Origin: Akkermansiaceae bacterium
GTDB lineage: Bacteria; Verrucomicrobiota; Verrucomicrobiia; Verrucomicrobiales; Akkermansiaceae
Length of the DNA stretch: 64,000 nt
NCBI GenBank assembly: GCA_905181965.1
Contig: CAJIZY010000013.1
Span: 1 to 64,000 of the forward strand
Reading direction: 5' to 3'
Under the pieces are notes generated by a model, which did not search any database, was not told the origin of the DNA, and saw only the letters and a program-made list of their open reading frames with translations. Each line of letters opens with the position of its first letter. Within the stretch, counting starts at the first letter, position 1. This document shows positions 1 to 10,000 of this stretch, piece by piece. Position numbers and translations under genes: made by a program.

Positions 1-1
1 A

Positions 2-733
2 ACCGAAATCCTCGACGAAAAATCTGGCGAATTTCGCACTCATCAAGGCCCCATCTTCACAAATCTTCTACTCACAGACGAGATCAACCGGGCCGCTCCC
101 AAAGTCCAAGGTGCTCTTCTTGAATCCATGCAGGAGCGCAAGGTCACCCTTGGCGCGGAAACCTTCTCGCTTCCCACACCGTTCCTCGTGATCGCAACGC
201 AGAACCCGATCGAGCAATCAGGAACTTTCGAACTCCCCGAAGCTCAGCTTGACCGCTTCATGCTCTGCCACCGACTCGGCTACCCCAAACCCGAGGAAGA
301 AGAAGAAATTCTTCGTCGAAACCTCAAACTTGGCGTTGAAAAGAAGGGGGAAGGCGCTGTCGCTCGAACCGAATTCGACCTCGTCACCGACGATGCTGTT
401 GGCACGCCGCAAGATCTCGTCGACGCCATGGAGGCGACCCACGACATTCATGTCAGCGAAGTCTTGCTGAAACACGTCGTAGATATCGTGGAGCGCACCC
501 GGAATCACCCCGACCTCGAAATGGGCTGCTCGCCTCGTGCCGGCATTTCTCTTCTTAAAGCCTCGCGTGCTCGCGCTCTCATTCAAGGCCGTAACTATGC
601 CATACCCGAAGATATTTTCGCTCTTGCGGAAGACGTCTGCCTCCATCGAATTCGCCTCTCCTATGAGGCCCTTGCTGAAGGAAAAACACCCCAAGCTGTC
701 CTTCAGAAAATCCTCAACGATTCAATTTCGTAG
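2..733 (+). CDS. MoxR-family AAA+ ATPase, 5' truncated by window edge
   Basis: The frame is open from the window edge, so the N-terminus with the Walker A motif lies outside. Visible AAA+ elements are Walker B (LLTDEINRAAPK), sensor 1 (ATQNPIEQ) and the sensor 2 region (GCSPRAGISLLKASRARAL). MoxR ATPases are cytoplasmic, chaperone-like and usually act with DUF58 and vWA-domain partners. The next gene is a DUF58 protein 51 bp downstream and two vWA proteins follow, so this is the first visible gene of a Bat/aerotolerance-like operon. The molecular target is unknown. Confidence 0.93.
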   Translation, partial: TEILDEKSGEFRTHQGPIFTNLLLTDEINRAAPKVQGALLESMQERKVTLGAETFSLPTPFLVIATQNPIEQSGTFELPEAQLDRFMLCHRLGYPKPEEEEEILRRNLKLGVEKKGEGAVARTEFDLVTDDAVGTPQDLVDAMEATHDIHVSEVLLKHVVDIVERTRNHPDLEMGCSPRAGISLLKASRARALIQGRNYAIPEDIFALAEDVCLHRIRLSYEALAEGKTPQAVLQKILNDSIS

Positions 734-784
734 TCAGAGGCGCTGATTTTTAATCCGCACTCCAACATCACGTTTGGCTTTCCA

Positions 785-1639
785 ATGCCCCTCCTCACCG
801 ACCAGCAAACTAAGCCGCTCGATTCCCGCCAGTTCCTGCTTGCCGTAAAACGACTTGCCGACTCATTGTCGTATGGCACAGACCGGTCCCCCTTTCTTGG
901 TCAAGGTCTTGAATATATGCAATCGCGCCAGTATGTTCCTGGTGACCCGGTCAAATCCATCGATTGGCGCATCACCGCCCGCACTGGCAAAGTCCACGTA
1001 AAAGAATACGAATCACCAAAATCTCTTCCAGTATGGTTCATCGTCGATACTTCGGCCTCGATGGCTTTGTCATCAATCAAAGTCTCCAAGTATCAAATTG
1101 CCACCCAAATCGCAGGCGGACTCGCGCTCGCCTCTATCGATCGCGTCTCACCCGTGGGCATTCTTGGCGCCGGCTCACGCGACCTCAATGTCAAACCTTC
1201 GTTGTCCCGCGAAACCATCCTGCAGTGGCTTCACGAACTCCGAACCTACCAATTTAATGAACCCACTCGCCTCGGTGAAAAGCTCCTCGCTCTCAACCCG
1301 TCACTTGGCGAAAATTCCCTAATATTCGTGCTTTCTGATCTACACGATCCCAGCGCCATACCAGCACTCAAATTACTAGGGCATCGCCATGACATTGTCG
1401 TCATCCCACTCCGTGATCCAGCCGAAGACTCAATTCCGGGAGCAGGCTTCATCCGTGGACGCGAAGTCGAGACCGGACGCGAAGCCACTCTTTCGGCGAA
1501 GAAGCAATTCACCTCTCTGCAAGCCCTCATCACCGCTCTCAAAAAAGCCTCACTCGATCATTTCCCCGTTCCTACTGACCAACCCTTCTTGGCATCTCTT
1601 CGCCTCTTCCTTCAATCTCGAAACCTTCTCTCCCGATGA
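785..1639 (+). CDS. DUF58 domain-containing protein
   Basis: A 284-residue cytoplasmic protein without signal peptide or membrane segment. The DUF58 signature is visible around residues 55-80 (DWRITARTGKVHVKEY), followed by a vWA-like metal site (FIVDTSASMALSS). DUF58 proteins occur beside MoxR ATPases in nearly all Bat-type operons and are thought to be partners of the ATPase. The stop codon overlaps the start of the next gene (ATGATGA), which indicates translational coupling. Confidence 0.88.
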   Translation: MPLLTDQQTKPLDSRQFLLAVKRLADSLSYGTDRSPFLGQGLEYMQSRQYVPGDPVKSIDWRITARTGKVHVKEYESPKSLPVWFIVDTSASMALSSIKVSKYQIATQIAGGLALASIDRVSPVGILGAGSRDLNVKPSLSRETILQWLHELRTYQFNEPTRLGEKLLALNPSLGENSLIFVLSDLHDPSAIPALKLLGHRHDIVVIPLRDPAEDSIPGAGFIRGREVETGREATLSAKKQFTSLQALITALKKASLDHFPVPTDQPFLASLRLFLQSRNLLSR

Positions 1640-2409
1640 TGAAAGCGCTCTTATTCTTTCTCATCACTAGCCTCTGGTCATTCAGCCAAACCAAGGCCCC
1701 TCTTGGGCTTCCCAAAACTCTCGAAGACCTCTACATTCCCGGCTCGAAGATCGAGGTCATCCCCCGAACCAACAATGAGTCCTCTCTCGTGATTCGAATT
1801 CTAGAGATCAAACCTGCGGCCAATGGCTTTCGCTATGATTTCGAGATCTACGCGCTTGATCCCGGGACCCACCGGATCGCGGAATTTCTGCGCTACGCAA
1901 CTGACCGCAGCCCGATCAAAGACCTAGACGCCACCTTCGAGGTCACAACCACCCACCCTCTCGACACTCTTCCGAAACCTTCCGAGCCCGAACCTGTCGA
2001 ACCCGAGAAACTCGGTGGCTATAAAAACCTCATCATCGTCCTCGGAATCTTTTGGCTGTTGATCTTTCTAGCCATCATCTTCTACCGCAAAAAACATGGG
2101 ACCGACTTGGTCGTGGAAAAACCCCTCCCGACCCTGCACGAAAAACTTCAAGTGCTTGTCTCCGTAGCATCGCAAGGCGAAATAAACGACCAACAGCAAG
2201 CCAATCTCGAACGACTCATCCTCGGCCACTGGAAGGAGCAGATCCCTGAAATTGACTCCCTCACCCCCGCAAGAGCGCTCGTTGAACTCCGTAGTCATCC
2301 GGAAGCTTCACCTCTCATCTTGAAGCTTGAGGAATGGCTTCACGCTCCCAACACAAAACTTTCCCGCGAAGAATTCCTCCCCCTTCTCGCTCCCTACGTG
2401 GAGAAGTAA
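1636..2409 (+). CDS. Membrane-anchored protein of the Bat-like operon (DUF4381-like)
   Basis: 257 residues. A signal peptide covers about residues 1-20, an extracytoplasmic domain about 21-128, and one transmembrane helix 131-150 (starts NLIIVLGIFW) is followed by a basic RKK stop-transfer and a cytoplasmic helical tail of about 100 residues. The layout matches the small membrane protein found between DUF58 and the vWA genes in many MoxR operons (DUF4381 type), but family membership is inferred from position and topology. It may link the periplasm to the MoxR complex. It overlaps the DUF58 gene by 4 bp and is followed by the vWA gene after 36 bp. Confidence 0.7.
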   Translation: MMKALLFFLITSLWSFSQTKAPLGLPKTLEDLYIPGSKIEVIPRTNNESSLVIRILEIKPAANGFRYDFEIYALDPGTHRIAEFLRYATDRSPIKDLDATFEVTTTHPLDTLPKPSEPEPVEPEKLGGYKNLIIVLGIFWLLIFLAIIFYRKKHGTDLVVEKPLPTLHEKLQVLVSVASQGEINDQQQANLERLILGHWKEQIPEIDSLTPARALVELRSHPEASPLILKLEEWLHAPNTKLSREEFLPLLAPYVEK

Positions 2410-2445
2410 TCGTTCAAGTCTCACTGTTAGGATTTCAAATTTTTA

Positions 2446-3363
2446 ATGTCTTTCGCCCACCCCATAGTTCTCATCGCACTTGCGATTCCGATCCTTCTGA
2501 TCGTTTTCCAATGGATCACGCGAACGCGAGCTCTTCCACTTCCATTCGACCACCAAAAAATGGCGGATCGCAGATGGCTGGGTGTGCTCCTGAACTCCGT
2601 CAACACTTTGCCTTATCTCATCTTGGCAATGCTAATTCTCATTGCTGCCGGACCACGAGCCTTCGAGAGGCCCAAGTCAGAACGCGAACTCACAAACATC
2701 CTCTTTTGCCTCGATGTTTCCGGCTCCATGGTCGCCAAATTTGGCGCGGGTGATCGCTATGATGCAGCAATGGGGTCACTTAATGAATTTCTCGACTATC
2801 GGGACGGCGATGCCTTTTCACTCATGGTCTTCGGGGGCGATAACCTCCGCTGGGTTCCGCTCACCACGGACGTCTCAGCCTTCCGAAATGCCCCTGCTTT
2901 CCTTCACCCAAGTAAGCTTCCACCCTGGTTTAACGGCGGGACTTTCATCGGCAAAGCCCTCAAACAAGGACAGAAAGAACTCCTCGCCTCGGAGAGTGGT
3001 GACCGCATGATCATTCTACTTTCGGATGGCGCTAGTTTTGATCTTTCGAATGGTAACGACGTTAAAATCGCTCGTGAGCTCGCAGAAAATAATATTACCG
3101 TTTATGCCATCCATATCGGAGGAGGAGCACCTCCAGCCGAGGTTTCCGTAGTCGCCTCAATCACAGGCGGAGAGACTTTTGTCGCAGGCGATCCCGATGC
3201 CTTGAAGGCGGTCTTCCAGCGGATCGATGAAATGGCACAAGCCTCCCTTGTTCGACTCACACCTGATCCCGTCGACAACTTCGAGCCTTATGTCATCACC
3301 GCCCTCTCCCTTGCCGGAGTTTACCTCCTCACTCTCTTCGGACTTCGCTACACCCCTTGGTAA
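2446..3363 (+). CDS. vWA domain membrane protein (BatA-like)
   Basis: 305 residues with two N-terminal membrane segments (about 6-23 and 52-69), a vWA domain and a C-terminal membrane helix (about 282-300). The MIDAS metal site is intact: D90-x-S92-x-S94 in FCLDVSGSM, with a later SDG element (LLSDGASFD). This is the classic BatA topology, with the vWA domain between membrane segments. Its stop codon overlaps the ATG of the next vWA gene (TAATG), so the two are translationally coupled. The Bacteroides Bat proteins are linked to oxygen or oxidative stress tolerance; whether that holds here is inference. Confidence 0.87.
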   Translation: MSFAHPIVLIALAIPILLIVFQWITRTRALPLPFDHQKMADRRWLGVLLNSVNTLPYLILAMLILIAAGPRAFERPKSERELTNILFCLDVSGSMVAKFGAGDRYDAAMGSLNEFLDYRDGDAFSLMVFGGDNLRWVPLTTDVSAFRNAPAFLHPSKLPPWFNGGTFIGKALKQGQKELLASESGDRMIILLSDGASFDLSNGNDVKIARELAENNITVYAIHIGGGAPPAEVSVVASITGGETFVAGDPDALKAVFQRIDEMAQASLVRLTPDPVDNFEPYVITALSLAGVYLLTLFGLRYTPW

Positions 3364-4328
3364 TGTTCGTTCCCATTCTCGTCGCAGCAACCACTTCCAT
3401 CCTCGCGACTGGTGCGGAGGTGCTTCACTCCTTACGAATCAGGAAGGTTCGCCACCTCGCTTTTGGACCCACCGGGAGCTTTTCAGCCCTCACCATTCTT
3501 TCGCCCGTCCTTAGAGTTCTTTTCCTCGGCGGCCTAGCTTGGGCGCTCACCACACTCTACTTACTGGAACCAAAAGCACATCGTTCTTCGGTCAAAGAGA
3601 TCGAGTCGAAGGAACGACGCCACCTTCTTCTTGTGCTCGATGTTTCTCCATCGATGAAACTAAAGGACTCCGGAGAAGATTCCGGGCTAACCCGAACTCA
3701 ACGTAGCTCCAAGCTCGTTCAATCACTGCTGAAACGCACTACCGACGACAAACTCCACATCACGATGGTCGCGGTTTACAATGGCGCAAAACCAGTCGTC
3801 CAAGAAAGTCGAGATCTTGAAGTCATCCTTAACTTTCTCGACGGGATGGATATGTCCTCAGTTTTTCCAGTAGGAAAAACTCGTCTCTTTGATGGACTTG
3901 AGGAAGCTGCTAAAATCGCACGCGAGTGGCCCTCAAATTCCGCCACCCTTCTTCTAGTCAGCGATGGCGACACCGTCCCCGCAACTGGAATGCCGAAGAT
4001 GCCTCCTTCGATCGACGGTGTTCTTGTGATGGGTGTGGGAAACCCGACCAAAGGCTCTATGATCGACGGTCGACAGTCGCGGCAGGATGTTGGCGCCTTG
4101 CAGCAAATCGCCTCTCGCCTTGGGGGTCAATATCATGACGGTAATATGCGCCATGTGCCCAGCTCCGTGCTCAATGATCTAGGCTCACTCAAGGCTGACG
4201 GGGAAGGTCTCAAGCTCACCCTTCGTGAATATGCGCTCATCACTGGAGTGAGCTCCGCACTTGGCCTGGCGATTCTTCCCCTCCTTCTCTACTTCCTTGC
4301 CTCTCCCTTTAAACCTGGCACGTCTTAG
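3363..4328 (+). CDS. vWA domain membrane protein (BatB-like)
   Basis: 321 residues from the ATG that overlaps the previous stop; a TTG six bases upstream would add two residues but is less likely. It has N-terminal hydrophobic segments, a vWA domain with intact MIDAS (LLVLDVSPSMKL) and a later SDGDTVP element, and a C-terminal membrane helix ending near the carboxyl end. It is the second member of a tandem vWA pair, as is usual in Bat operons, and probably partners with the preceding protein and the MoxR ATPase at the membrane. The operon is then interrupted by a convergent gene on the other strand. Confidence 0.86.
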   Translation: MFVPILVAATTSILATGAEVLHSLRIRKVRHLAFGPTGSFSALTILSPVLRVLFLGGLAWALTTLYLLEPKAHRSSVKEIESKERRHLLLVLDVSPSMKLKDSGEDSGLTRTQRSSKLVQSLLKRTTDDKLHITMVAVYNGAKPVVQESRDLEVILNFLDGMDMSSVFPVGKTRLFDGLEEAAKIAREWPSNSATLLLVSDGDTVPATGMPKMPPSIDGVLVMGVGNPTKGSMIDGRQSRQDVGALQQIASRLGGQYHDGNMRHVPSSVLNDLGSLKADGEGLKLTLREYALITGVSSALGLAILPLLLYFLASPFKPGTS

Positions 4329-4334
4329 CCAATC

Positions 4335-5471
4335 TCAGTTAGGAAACTGCACTTTTTGATTTGGCTTTAAAAGCCCCTCGGGCGCTGGATGGTCTTTCCC
4401 AAAGACAAAGAGTGTGCCTGGGTCAATTAATTCGACCTTTAATTCGTCCGCCAGCTTCCGGTCCAACTTAAACTGTTCCGCCACAAAGTCATAAAGAGCC
4501 ATTCGCTTTGACTTCCCGTAATCATGCTTCTCCTCAGGGAGATGAACATTCTTCACCTTATCCTCCTTCCCGTAAAGTTGGTAGATCTTCCGAAGAAATG
4601 GATATTCTAGAGTCGCGGTATGTTTGGTCCAGTCATCGCCATTTGAAACAAGCAACTGCGGCTTGGGCGCAAACAGTGCTGCGATCTCGGCATTATTTGT
4701 GACATGAGTTTCACGAACGTGAACCGGCAAACCACTCTCACATCGACACCCACCAAAAAAATGGCAGGACACCATGACACACGGCGCTGAAAGAGTGATT
4801 CGATCATCAAGGGCCGCAACCAAAAACGACTGCGTCCCACCACCCGAAGCTCCCGTCACACCCACCCGTTTCCGATCAGCACCCGGCAACTCTAGCAAGT
4901 AATCGAGAGCTCTAACCGAATTCCAAGTTTGTAACGCCATGACTTGAGGATCCCACCGGTGCTCCCATCCCATCCGTTTGGAGTCTCCATATCCAACCAT
5001 CTCATAAGCAAAGATCCCGCAACCCATACGCGCTAATGCACCACAGCGATATTGCATCTCATCGCGGTGTCTTCCATGATGATGAAGATCTTCCTTCGAC
5101 CAATGTCCGTGGGGACAAAGAAAGACCGGCATCTTATCGACCGCAACTTTGGGCAGATAAAGATTACCGCACAAAAAGTATCCGGGAATCGTCTCAATCC
5201 CAACATTTTCAACCGTATATCCATCTCGCTCAACTCGAGAATGTCGAACAATCCGCATCTTGGTTTTTTGGGGCCATTTCTTGAACCCTATCCCATCCCG
5301 GATGCCACCTCGGACCAACTCCCGCCTCACCTGCCAACTCTCCTGATCCTTGGCGATATCCAAGATATTTCCTAGCTCCTTCCGACCCTCTTCAGGAGTT
5401 CGGAACTGCCCCACCCTCAATTCACCCCATAACAAACCAATTGAACAAAAAATCACTCCAAGCCATTTCAT
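4335..5471 (-). CDS. Secreted alpha/beta-hydrolase, acetyl xylan esterase-like
   Basis: 378 residues with a signal peptide at about 1-16 (MKWLGVIFCSIGLLWG). The fold is seen from the oxyanion-side segment CPHGHWSKED, the nucleophile elbow GASGGGTQS (serine in G-x-S-x-G) and a late His in EEKHDYGKSKR. Families of this type (AXE1/dienelactone hydrolase-like) remove acyl groups from polysaccharides or small esters in the periplasm. The substrate cannot be read from the sequence. It is convergent with the BatB-like gene, with only six bases between the stop codons. A role in carbohydrate use fits the sulfatase and oxidoreductases elsewhere in the window. Confidence 0.8.
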   Translation of the reverse strand: MKWLGVIFCSIGLLWGELRVGQFRTPEEGRKELGNILDIAKDQESWQVRRELVRGGIRDGIGFKKWPQKTKMRIVRHSRVERDGYTVENVGIETIPGYFLCGNLYLPKVAVDKMPVFLCPHGHWSKEDLHHHGRHRDEMQYRCGALARMGCGIFAYEMVGYGDSKRMGWEHRWDPQVMALQTWNSVRALDYLLELPGADRKRVGVTGASGGGTQSFLVAALDDRITLSAPCVMVSCHFFGGCRCESGLPVHVRETHVTNNAEIAALFAPKPQLLVSNGDDWTKHTATLEYPFLRKIYQLYGKEDKVKNVHLPEEKHDYGKSKRMALYDFVAEQFKLDRKLADELKVELIDPGTLFVFGKDHPAPEGLLKPNQKVQFPN

Positions 5472-5689
5472 ACCCGGGACCCTAACTATTCATTCCCAAC
5501 AATTCCAAATAGATTTTCACCTCAGGGGCAAACAGGACTCTGATTCCTTAATCCAATCCCGGCGCGATCGAGCCAAAAACCGGAGGTGAAACACTTTACG
5601 CCCTAACATTTCAAGTTTCCAAAGTAATCTCACACTTGCCACAAGGTGAATTGGCCCGAGAATCAGGGGTGCTTATCTCAACTCAGGAA

Positions 5690-6289
5690 ATGGAAGCGAT
5701 GGCCAAGCTGTCTCGCGTCCAACTTGCCACCTCTCTTCCTGGTCCAAAGCCAGTCTGTCTCGTTGGCACCCGTTCCACTGCTAGAGTCTCTAATCTCGCA
5801 CCATTTTCAAGTATCACTCATCTTGGATCCAACCCGATTCTTCTTGGAATGGTGACCCGTCCCGACACTGTTGATAGGCACACTTTAAAAAATATTCTCG
5901 TGACGCGGGAATGGAGCCTCAACCACGTCACGAAAGAAATCTTGGAGAAAGCCCACCAATGCTCGGCCCGCTACCCCTCAGGAATCTCTGAGTTTGATGA
6001 AACTGGCCTAACCGAAAGCTACCAGCCAAATTTTGAGGCCCCCTTTGTCAAAGAGAGCCCACTTCAGATCGGACTCACTCTCGAGGAAATCATCGATATC
6101 CCTTCAAACAACACCAAGCTTATCGTGGGACGAGTCAAATTCGTTAATCTGCCAGATCATACCATCAGCGAAGATGGCTCCATAGACCTTCCCAAGCTTG
6201 GCACCGTCGCTTCCACCGCCCTCGACACCTATTTTTCGATTAACGAAATTGGCCGACTCCCCTACGCCAAGCCAACTTCCTTCCCCTAA
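5690..6289 (+). CDS. Flavin reductase-like (FMN-binding split barrel) protein
   Basis: 199 residues from ATG; an in-frame TTG at 5636 would add 18 residues. The pattern PVCLVGTRS...NLAPFSSITHLGSNPILLGMV followed by a TLKNILVTREW segment is that of the FMN-binding flavin reductase-like family, in which the first strands bind FMN and the conserved Ala-Pro-Phe-Ser loop sits at the flavin. Such proteins transfer electrons from NAD(P)H to flavin or act as oxidoreductases of unknown substrate. It stands alone between the esterase and the TPR gene. A second member of the same superfamily is at 12170-12769. Confidence 0.75.
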   Translation: MEAMAKLSRVQLATSLPGPKPVCLVGTRSTARVSNLAPFSSITHLGSNPILLGMVTRPDTVDRHTLKNILVTREWSLNHVTKEILEKAHQCSARYPSGISEFDETGLTESYQPNFEAPFVKESPLQIGLTLEEIIDIPSNNTKLIVGRVKFVNLPDHTISEDGSIDLPKLGTVASTALDTYFSINEIGRLPYAKPTSFP

Positions 6290-6349
6290 AAAGGGACCTT
6301 TTTCTGAGGGCCTAAAAGTGCTATCTCTTTCCTCAGAAATTCGAATTCT

Positions 6350-6925
6350 ATGAGAATTATCCTCGCTACCCTTTGGCTCCTCGTTCCCCTTGGCTTTGCC
6401 GCCTACCACTACGGCCCTGGACAAGATCAAGTCAAACTTGATCACACCGAAGTGTTTCTTGCCCAAGCTAGATCCGCTGTCCAAGACAAAAACTGGAACT
6501 CCGCCATTGAGTCCTATCAGAAGGCGCTCGCTAAACTTCCTAAAGAGAACAAGGAAACTTCGATGCGGATTCAGCTAGAGATCGCCAAGGCTAAGATGCA
6601 GAACTCAGGCCTTCCGGAGGCCCGCGAAGACCTAGCCAAGCTCGTTTCACAACTTAACGAAGATACCACCATTTCATCCGAGCTTAAGGAAGAAACCCTC
6701 TCCACTCTAGCCAACGCCCGCTACTACATGACCTACCTCATGAAGATGGAAGGCCTCCCTGCCGAGGAATGGGAACCTGAAATCGAAGCCGCTAGACAGG
6801 AATATAAGCTCCTAGCACAGACCGGATCCGATAAGAAAAAGCACCTCTCTGATCTGGAGTCAGCAATCCGCTTAGCCCGTGCCGAACCAACCGAGCTCTA
6901 CGGCCTGCCAATTCCGAGCCAATGA
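6350..6925 (+). CDS. TPR-type protein with N-terminal signal or anchor
   Basis: 191 residues as read. An N-terminal hydrophobic stretch (LATLWLLVPLGFAAY) acts as signal or anchor. The segment FLAQARSAVQDKNWNSAIES and what follows look like TPR helices, so a scaffold in the periplasm is likely. Position after the vWA pair suggests a BatC/BatE-like role, which is inference. The reading frame ends at a TGA, but the same frame continues without interruption for another 36 codons that are rich in Gly, Pro and Lys, as in the low-complexity tails of BatC-type proteins; see the separate entry. Confidence 0.7.
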   Translation: MRIILATLWLLVPLGFAAYHYGPGQDQVKLDHTEVFLAQARSAVQDKNWNSAIESYQKALAKLPKENKETSMRIQLEIAKAKMQNSGLPEAREDLAKLVSQLNEDTTISSELKEETLSTLANARYYMTYLMKMEGLPAEEWEPEIEAARQEYKLLAQTGSDKKKHLSDLESAIRLARAEPTELYGLPIPSQ

Positions 6926-7036
6926 CAAGGCTGTAGTTCGGGCGGTCGCCCAAACCCAAAAGCTAAGCCAGGGAAAAAACCCCAAGATTCCCGCGGCGCT
7001 GGTCAGGGACCACCGGCGGATGGCTCCGGCTCATAG
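6926..7036 (+). other. In-frame Gly/Pro-rich open stretch after the TGA of the TPR gene
   Basis: After the TGA at 6923-6925 the same frame reads 36 further codons, starting QGCSSGGRPNPKAKPGKKPQ, and ends at TAG (7034-7036). Composition is strongly Gly, Pro, Lys and Gln, unlike random sequence, and resembles the low-complexity tails seen in TPR proteins of Bat operons. A one-base change (TGA for GGA) would join the two parts. It may therefore be the true C-terminus of the TPR protein, hidden by a sequence error or by readthrough. Confidence 0.4.
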
Positions 7037-7066
7037 TCCGCCCACTCACTTCACGATCCTACCATC

Positions 7067-10000
7067 ATGAAATCTAGGCATATCCTACTGCTTTCGCTTA
7101 CCCTGATCTCAGCGTCAGCTCAGAAACCCAGCCCCCTCTCGTTCACAACAAAGATCACCCCAGAAATGATCGAAACTTTAGAGGCGCAAGGTGGACAAGC
7201 TCTAAAGATTAACCCCTCACGGGCGCCCCGTCCTCCCAAAGCTCCCCTAACACCGGAACAGCAACGAACTAAAATGTTACAGGGGCTGAAAATCGACCGC
7301 ACCACCTCTGGGATTCTCGCTAACCGGCTCGCTGAGAAAAATGAGGAAGGAAAAACGACTACAATCATCCCAGCCCCTCCCAAAGATCCTGAGGCTAAGT
7401 CTTCAGCAAACCCTCAGATCAAAAAGCAACGAGAAGATATGGCGAAACTCGCTACCTTCAAAAACGACTTTAACCAATTTACCCGCGATATCACCTTGGG
7501 GCGATGGATCAAAGTCAAAGATTACCTCGCAAGCCTTCCTTCTGGTGATGCCACCTTGGCCTTCCGTCAAATGGTCACCCAACTCAACACGCCAGTCACC
7601 GTCCGTCCGCGCAAAGAACTTACCAGCCTTGGTGCTAAACAACACCAACAACAACAATATCTCCGGCCCGAAGAGTTTCTTGCCTTAACCGATGCCTCAC
7701 AGAAGGCTCCAGACAACTCTATTCTCCCCCAGCTCGCCAGCTTAATCAAAGGTGAGCGAAAGCCTCCGAGCGACTTCTTTGCAATCCTTGCAAAAGGAAC
7801 TCGTTATTTTGGTCTTAGCGACGAAGAGACAAGAGCTCGTACCGCTCGACTCTTGATTGAGGCCGGACATCTCGACGAAACCATAACATTTCTTCCTTCA
7901 CTCAAAGTGGCCAAGGAGAAGAAAAACCACGCCGCCCTTAACCTTCTTGGTCGCTACTATGCCGAATCCTACTCCGCGGATCGCGATGGCGAGCATCTTG
8001 AAAACGCTTGGCAAATCTCCCTCGGAATCATTAGCCAAAAAAAAGCCCCACTTAACGAACGGGCTGAGGCCCTTTACCGCGCCCTCGCTCTCGTCCCTGA
8101 TCTCGAAGACGGCACCGGAAGCGACTGGCTGACCGAAACATTCTCCAATGCATCTAATGAGGGATTTGAAATCCTCGCAACCGTCGGAACTATGACCTCC
8201 CAAGTTCGCGAGCATCGCTCGCCGGACTTCCGGCTTGAACAACTCAAGCTCCAAACCGCAGCAGTCGCAGCGCTTACTTCCAATGAGGAAATTGACCTCA
8301 AGCCATGGCAAGAAATCCTAACTCTTTACGTTCGTAACTGGAATGCCGAAGCCAATCGCTCCTACCAACTCGACACCTCAAACTCGATGCGCCCGCAGGC
8401 CCAAGTCGATGCCTATGGAAATCTTTTCTACTCCCGCTACAAGCCACCGGTTCAGCAAGGCAGTTCCCGCACCATCCCAGCTATTCCTTCCGGTGACCTA
8501 CTACGCACCCGCCCCAGCGAGCAATGGCTCACGCAGGTCGATTCCGCAGTACGGCTCGAAAACATCATTCTCTCCGCTAAGCTCTTCCTCAAAGTAAAGG
8601 AAGAAGAGAAGGCATTCCCAATCCTCAAGAAACTTGCAAAGATAAAGCCTGACGAAAGCAAGGAATTGGTTCGCGAAATGATCCGAGTCTGGGCCGATAA
8701 CAACAACCCAAACCAAAAAAGTCGCTACCGATCAAGCTACTCTTATTACTACGGATATAACCAAAGAGCCGAGACCATCCCACTCACCCGCTCGAAGCAG
8801 GAACGGAACCTTAAGCTTTTAGCTAATATGGTTTCGGAAGTAAAAGCACTTGGACTCGATGAAAACTTTCAAGAGGAATTTGCCGACGCCTTCATTCGGG
8901 CTCACTCTCAAGCCGAAGTCTGGCGAATCGAAGCTCTTACATCTGTCTTTGGAGAAACCTCCAAGCTTGACGCCGGCACGATCACCTCGCTCCTCCGTCG
9001 TATGCGACAAAACCTCGCTCTTCTCTGGCCCAACCCCAAACTACAAGAGCAGGCTAAAACCAACCGGAAAGACAAGGAACTCATTGCTCAAATCTTCAAA
9101 GGCTACGCCGCTGCCAAAAACCTATGCCTCGACGCCCTTGATCAGCACCCCGACGACTGGGCTCTGAAGTTACAACTTGCTTCAATTAAATATGAAGAGT
9201 CTAACTACAAGGCGGGACTCGCCTCACACCCCGAACATTCGACCACCAAGGGCTTTGCGCTTGAAGACCTTGCCACCGCCACTTCAGATTATATTTCCTC
9301 CCTTCCTCTTGAAGACGAAGATGAGGAATCCACCGAAGCCTTCACCACTTGGTTCTATGCCGCACTGGGTTCACCTGATCTTGCCGCCCTCAAAGCTGAG
9401 CACCAACCGATACAAGCAGAGTTCGTGAAAATAAAAGCGGCACTCGAAAGCATCCCTGAATCTTGCCGTCAACGTCACCTTGACGATTTTGCCAACACGC
9501 TCAATTCACGCCTCGCCAACGTTAAAGCAGATCTCAAATACCGCTTTTTAGAGGCCGGCCTTCAAATCACCGGCAAGCACGAACGCATCGAGGAGGCCTC
9601 CAAGGTTTATCAATATTACCAAGATCTCGTCACCGAGATTCAGCTCGATACTTATGTCGATGGTCCCGACCGCCTCACCTCGACCGAGCCCTTCGGCCTC
9701 TTCGTCAATCTCCGCCACACCAAGGAGATCGAACGGGAGTCCGGCGGCTTCCAGCGCTACCTCATCAACCAAAACAACTCGCCATATTCATACAACTACG
9801 GCCGTCCCACCGAGGACTATCGAGACAAGTTCGAAAAGGGCGCTCGCAGCGTTCTTGAGGAACACTTTGAGATTCTCTCACTCACCTTCCATAACTCAAA
9901 GGTCATGTCCCGGACCGATGCCCAAGACGGTTGGACTGTTACTCCTTACGCTTACTTCCTCCTCAAGCCAAAGGGCCCCGAAATCGATGCCGTTCCACCA

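Noticed and set aside
6350-7036. General UGA recoding in this organism
   Set aside because: Many intact genes end in TGA and overlap the next start (for example DUF58 at 1637-1639 and the SpoIIE pair), so TGA is a normal stop.
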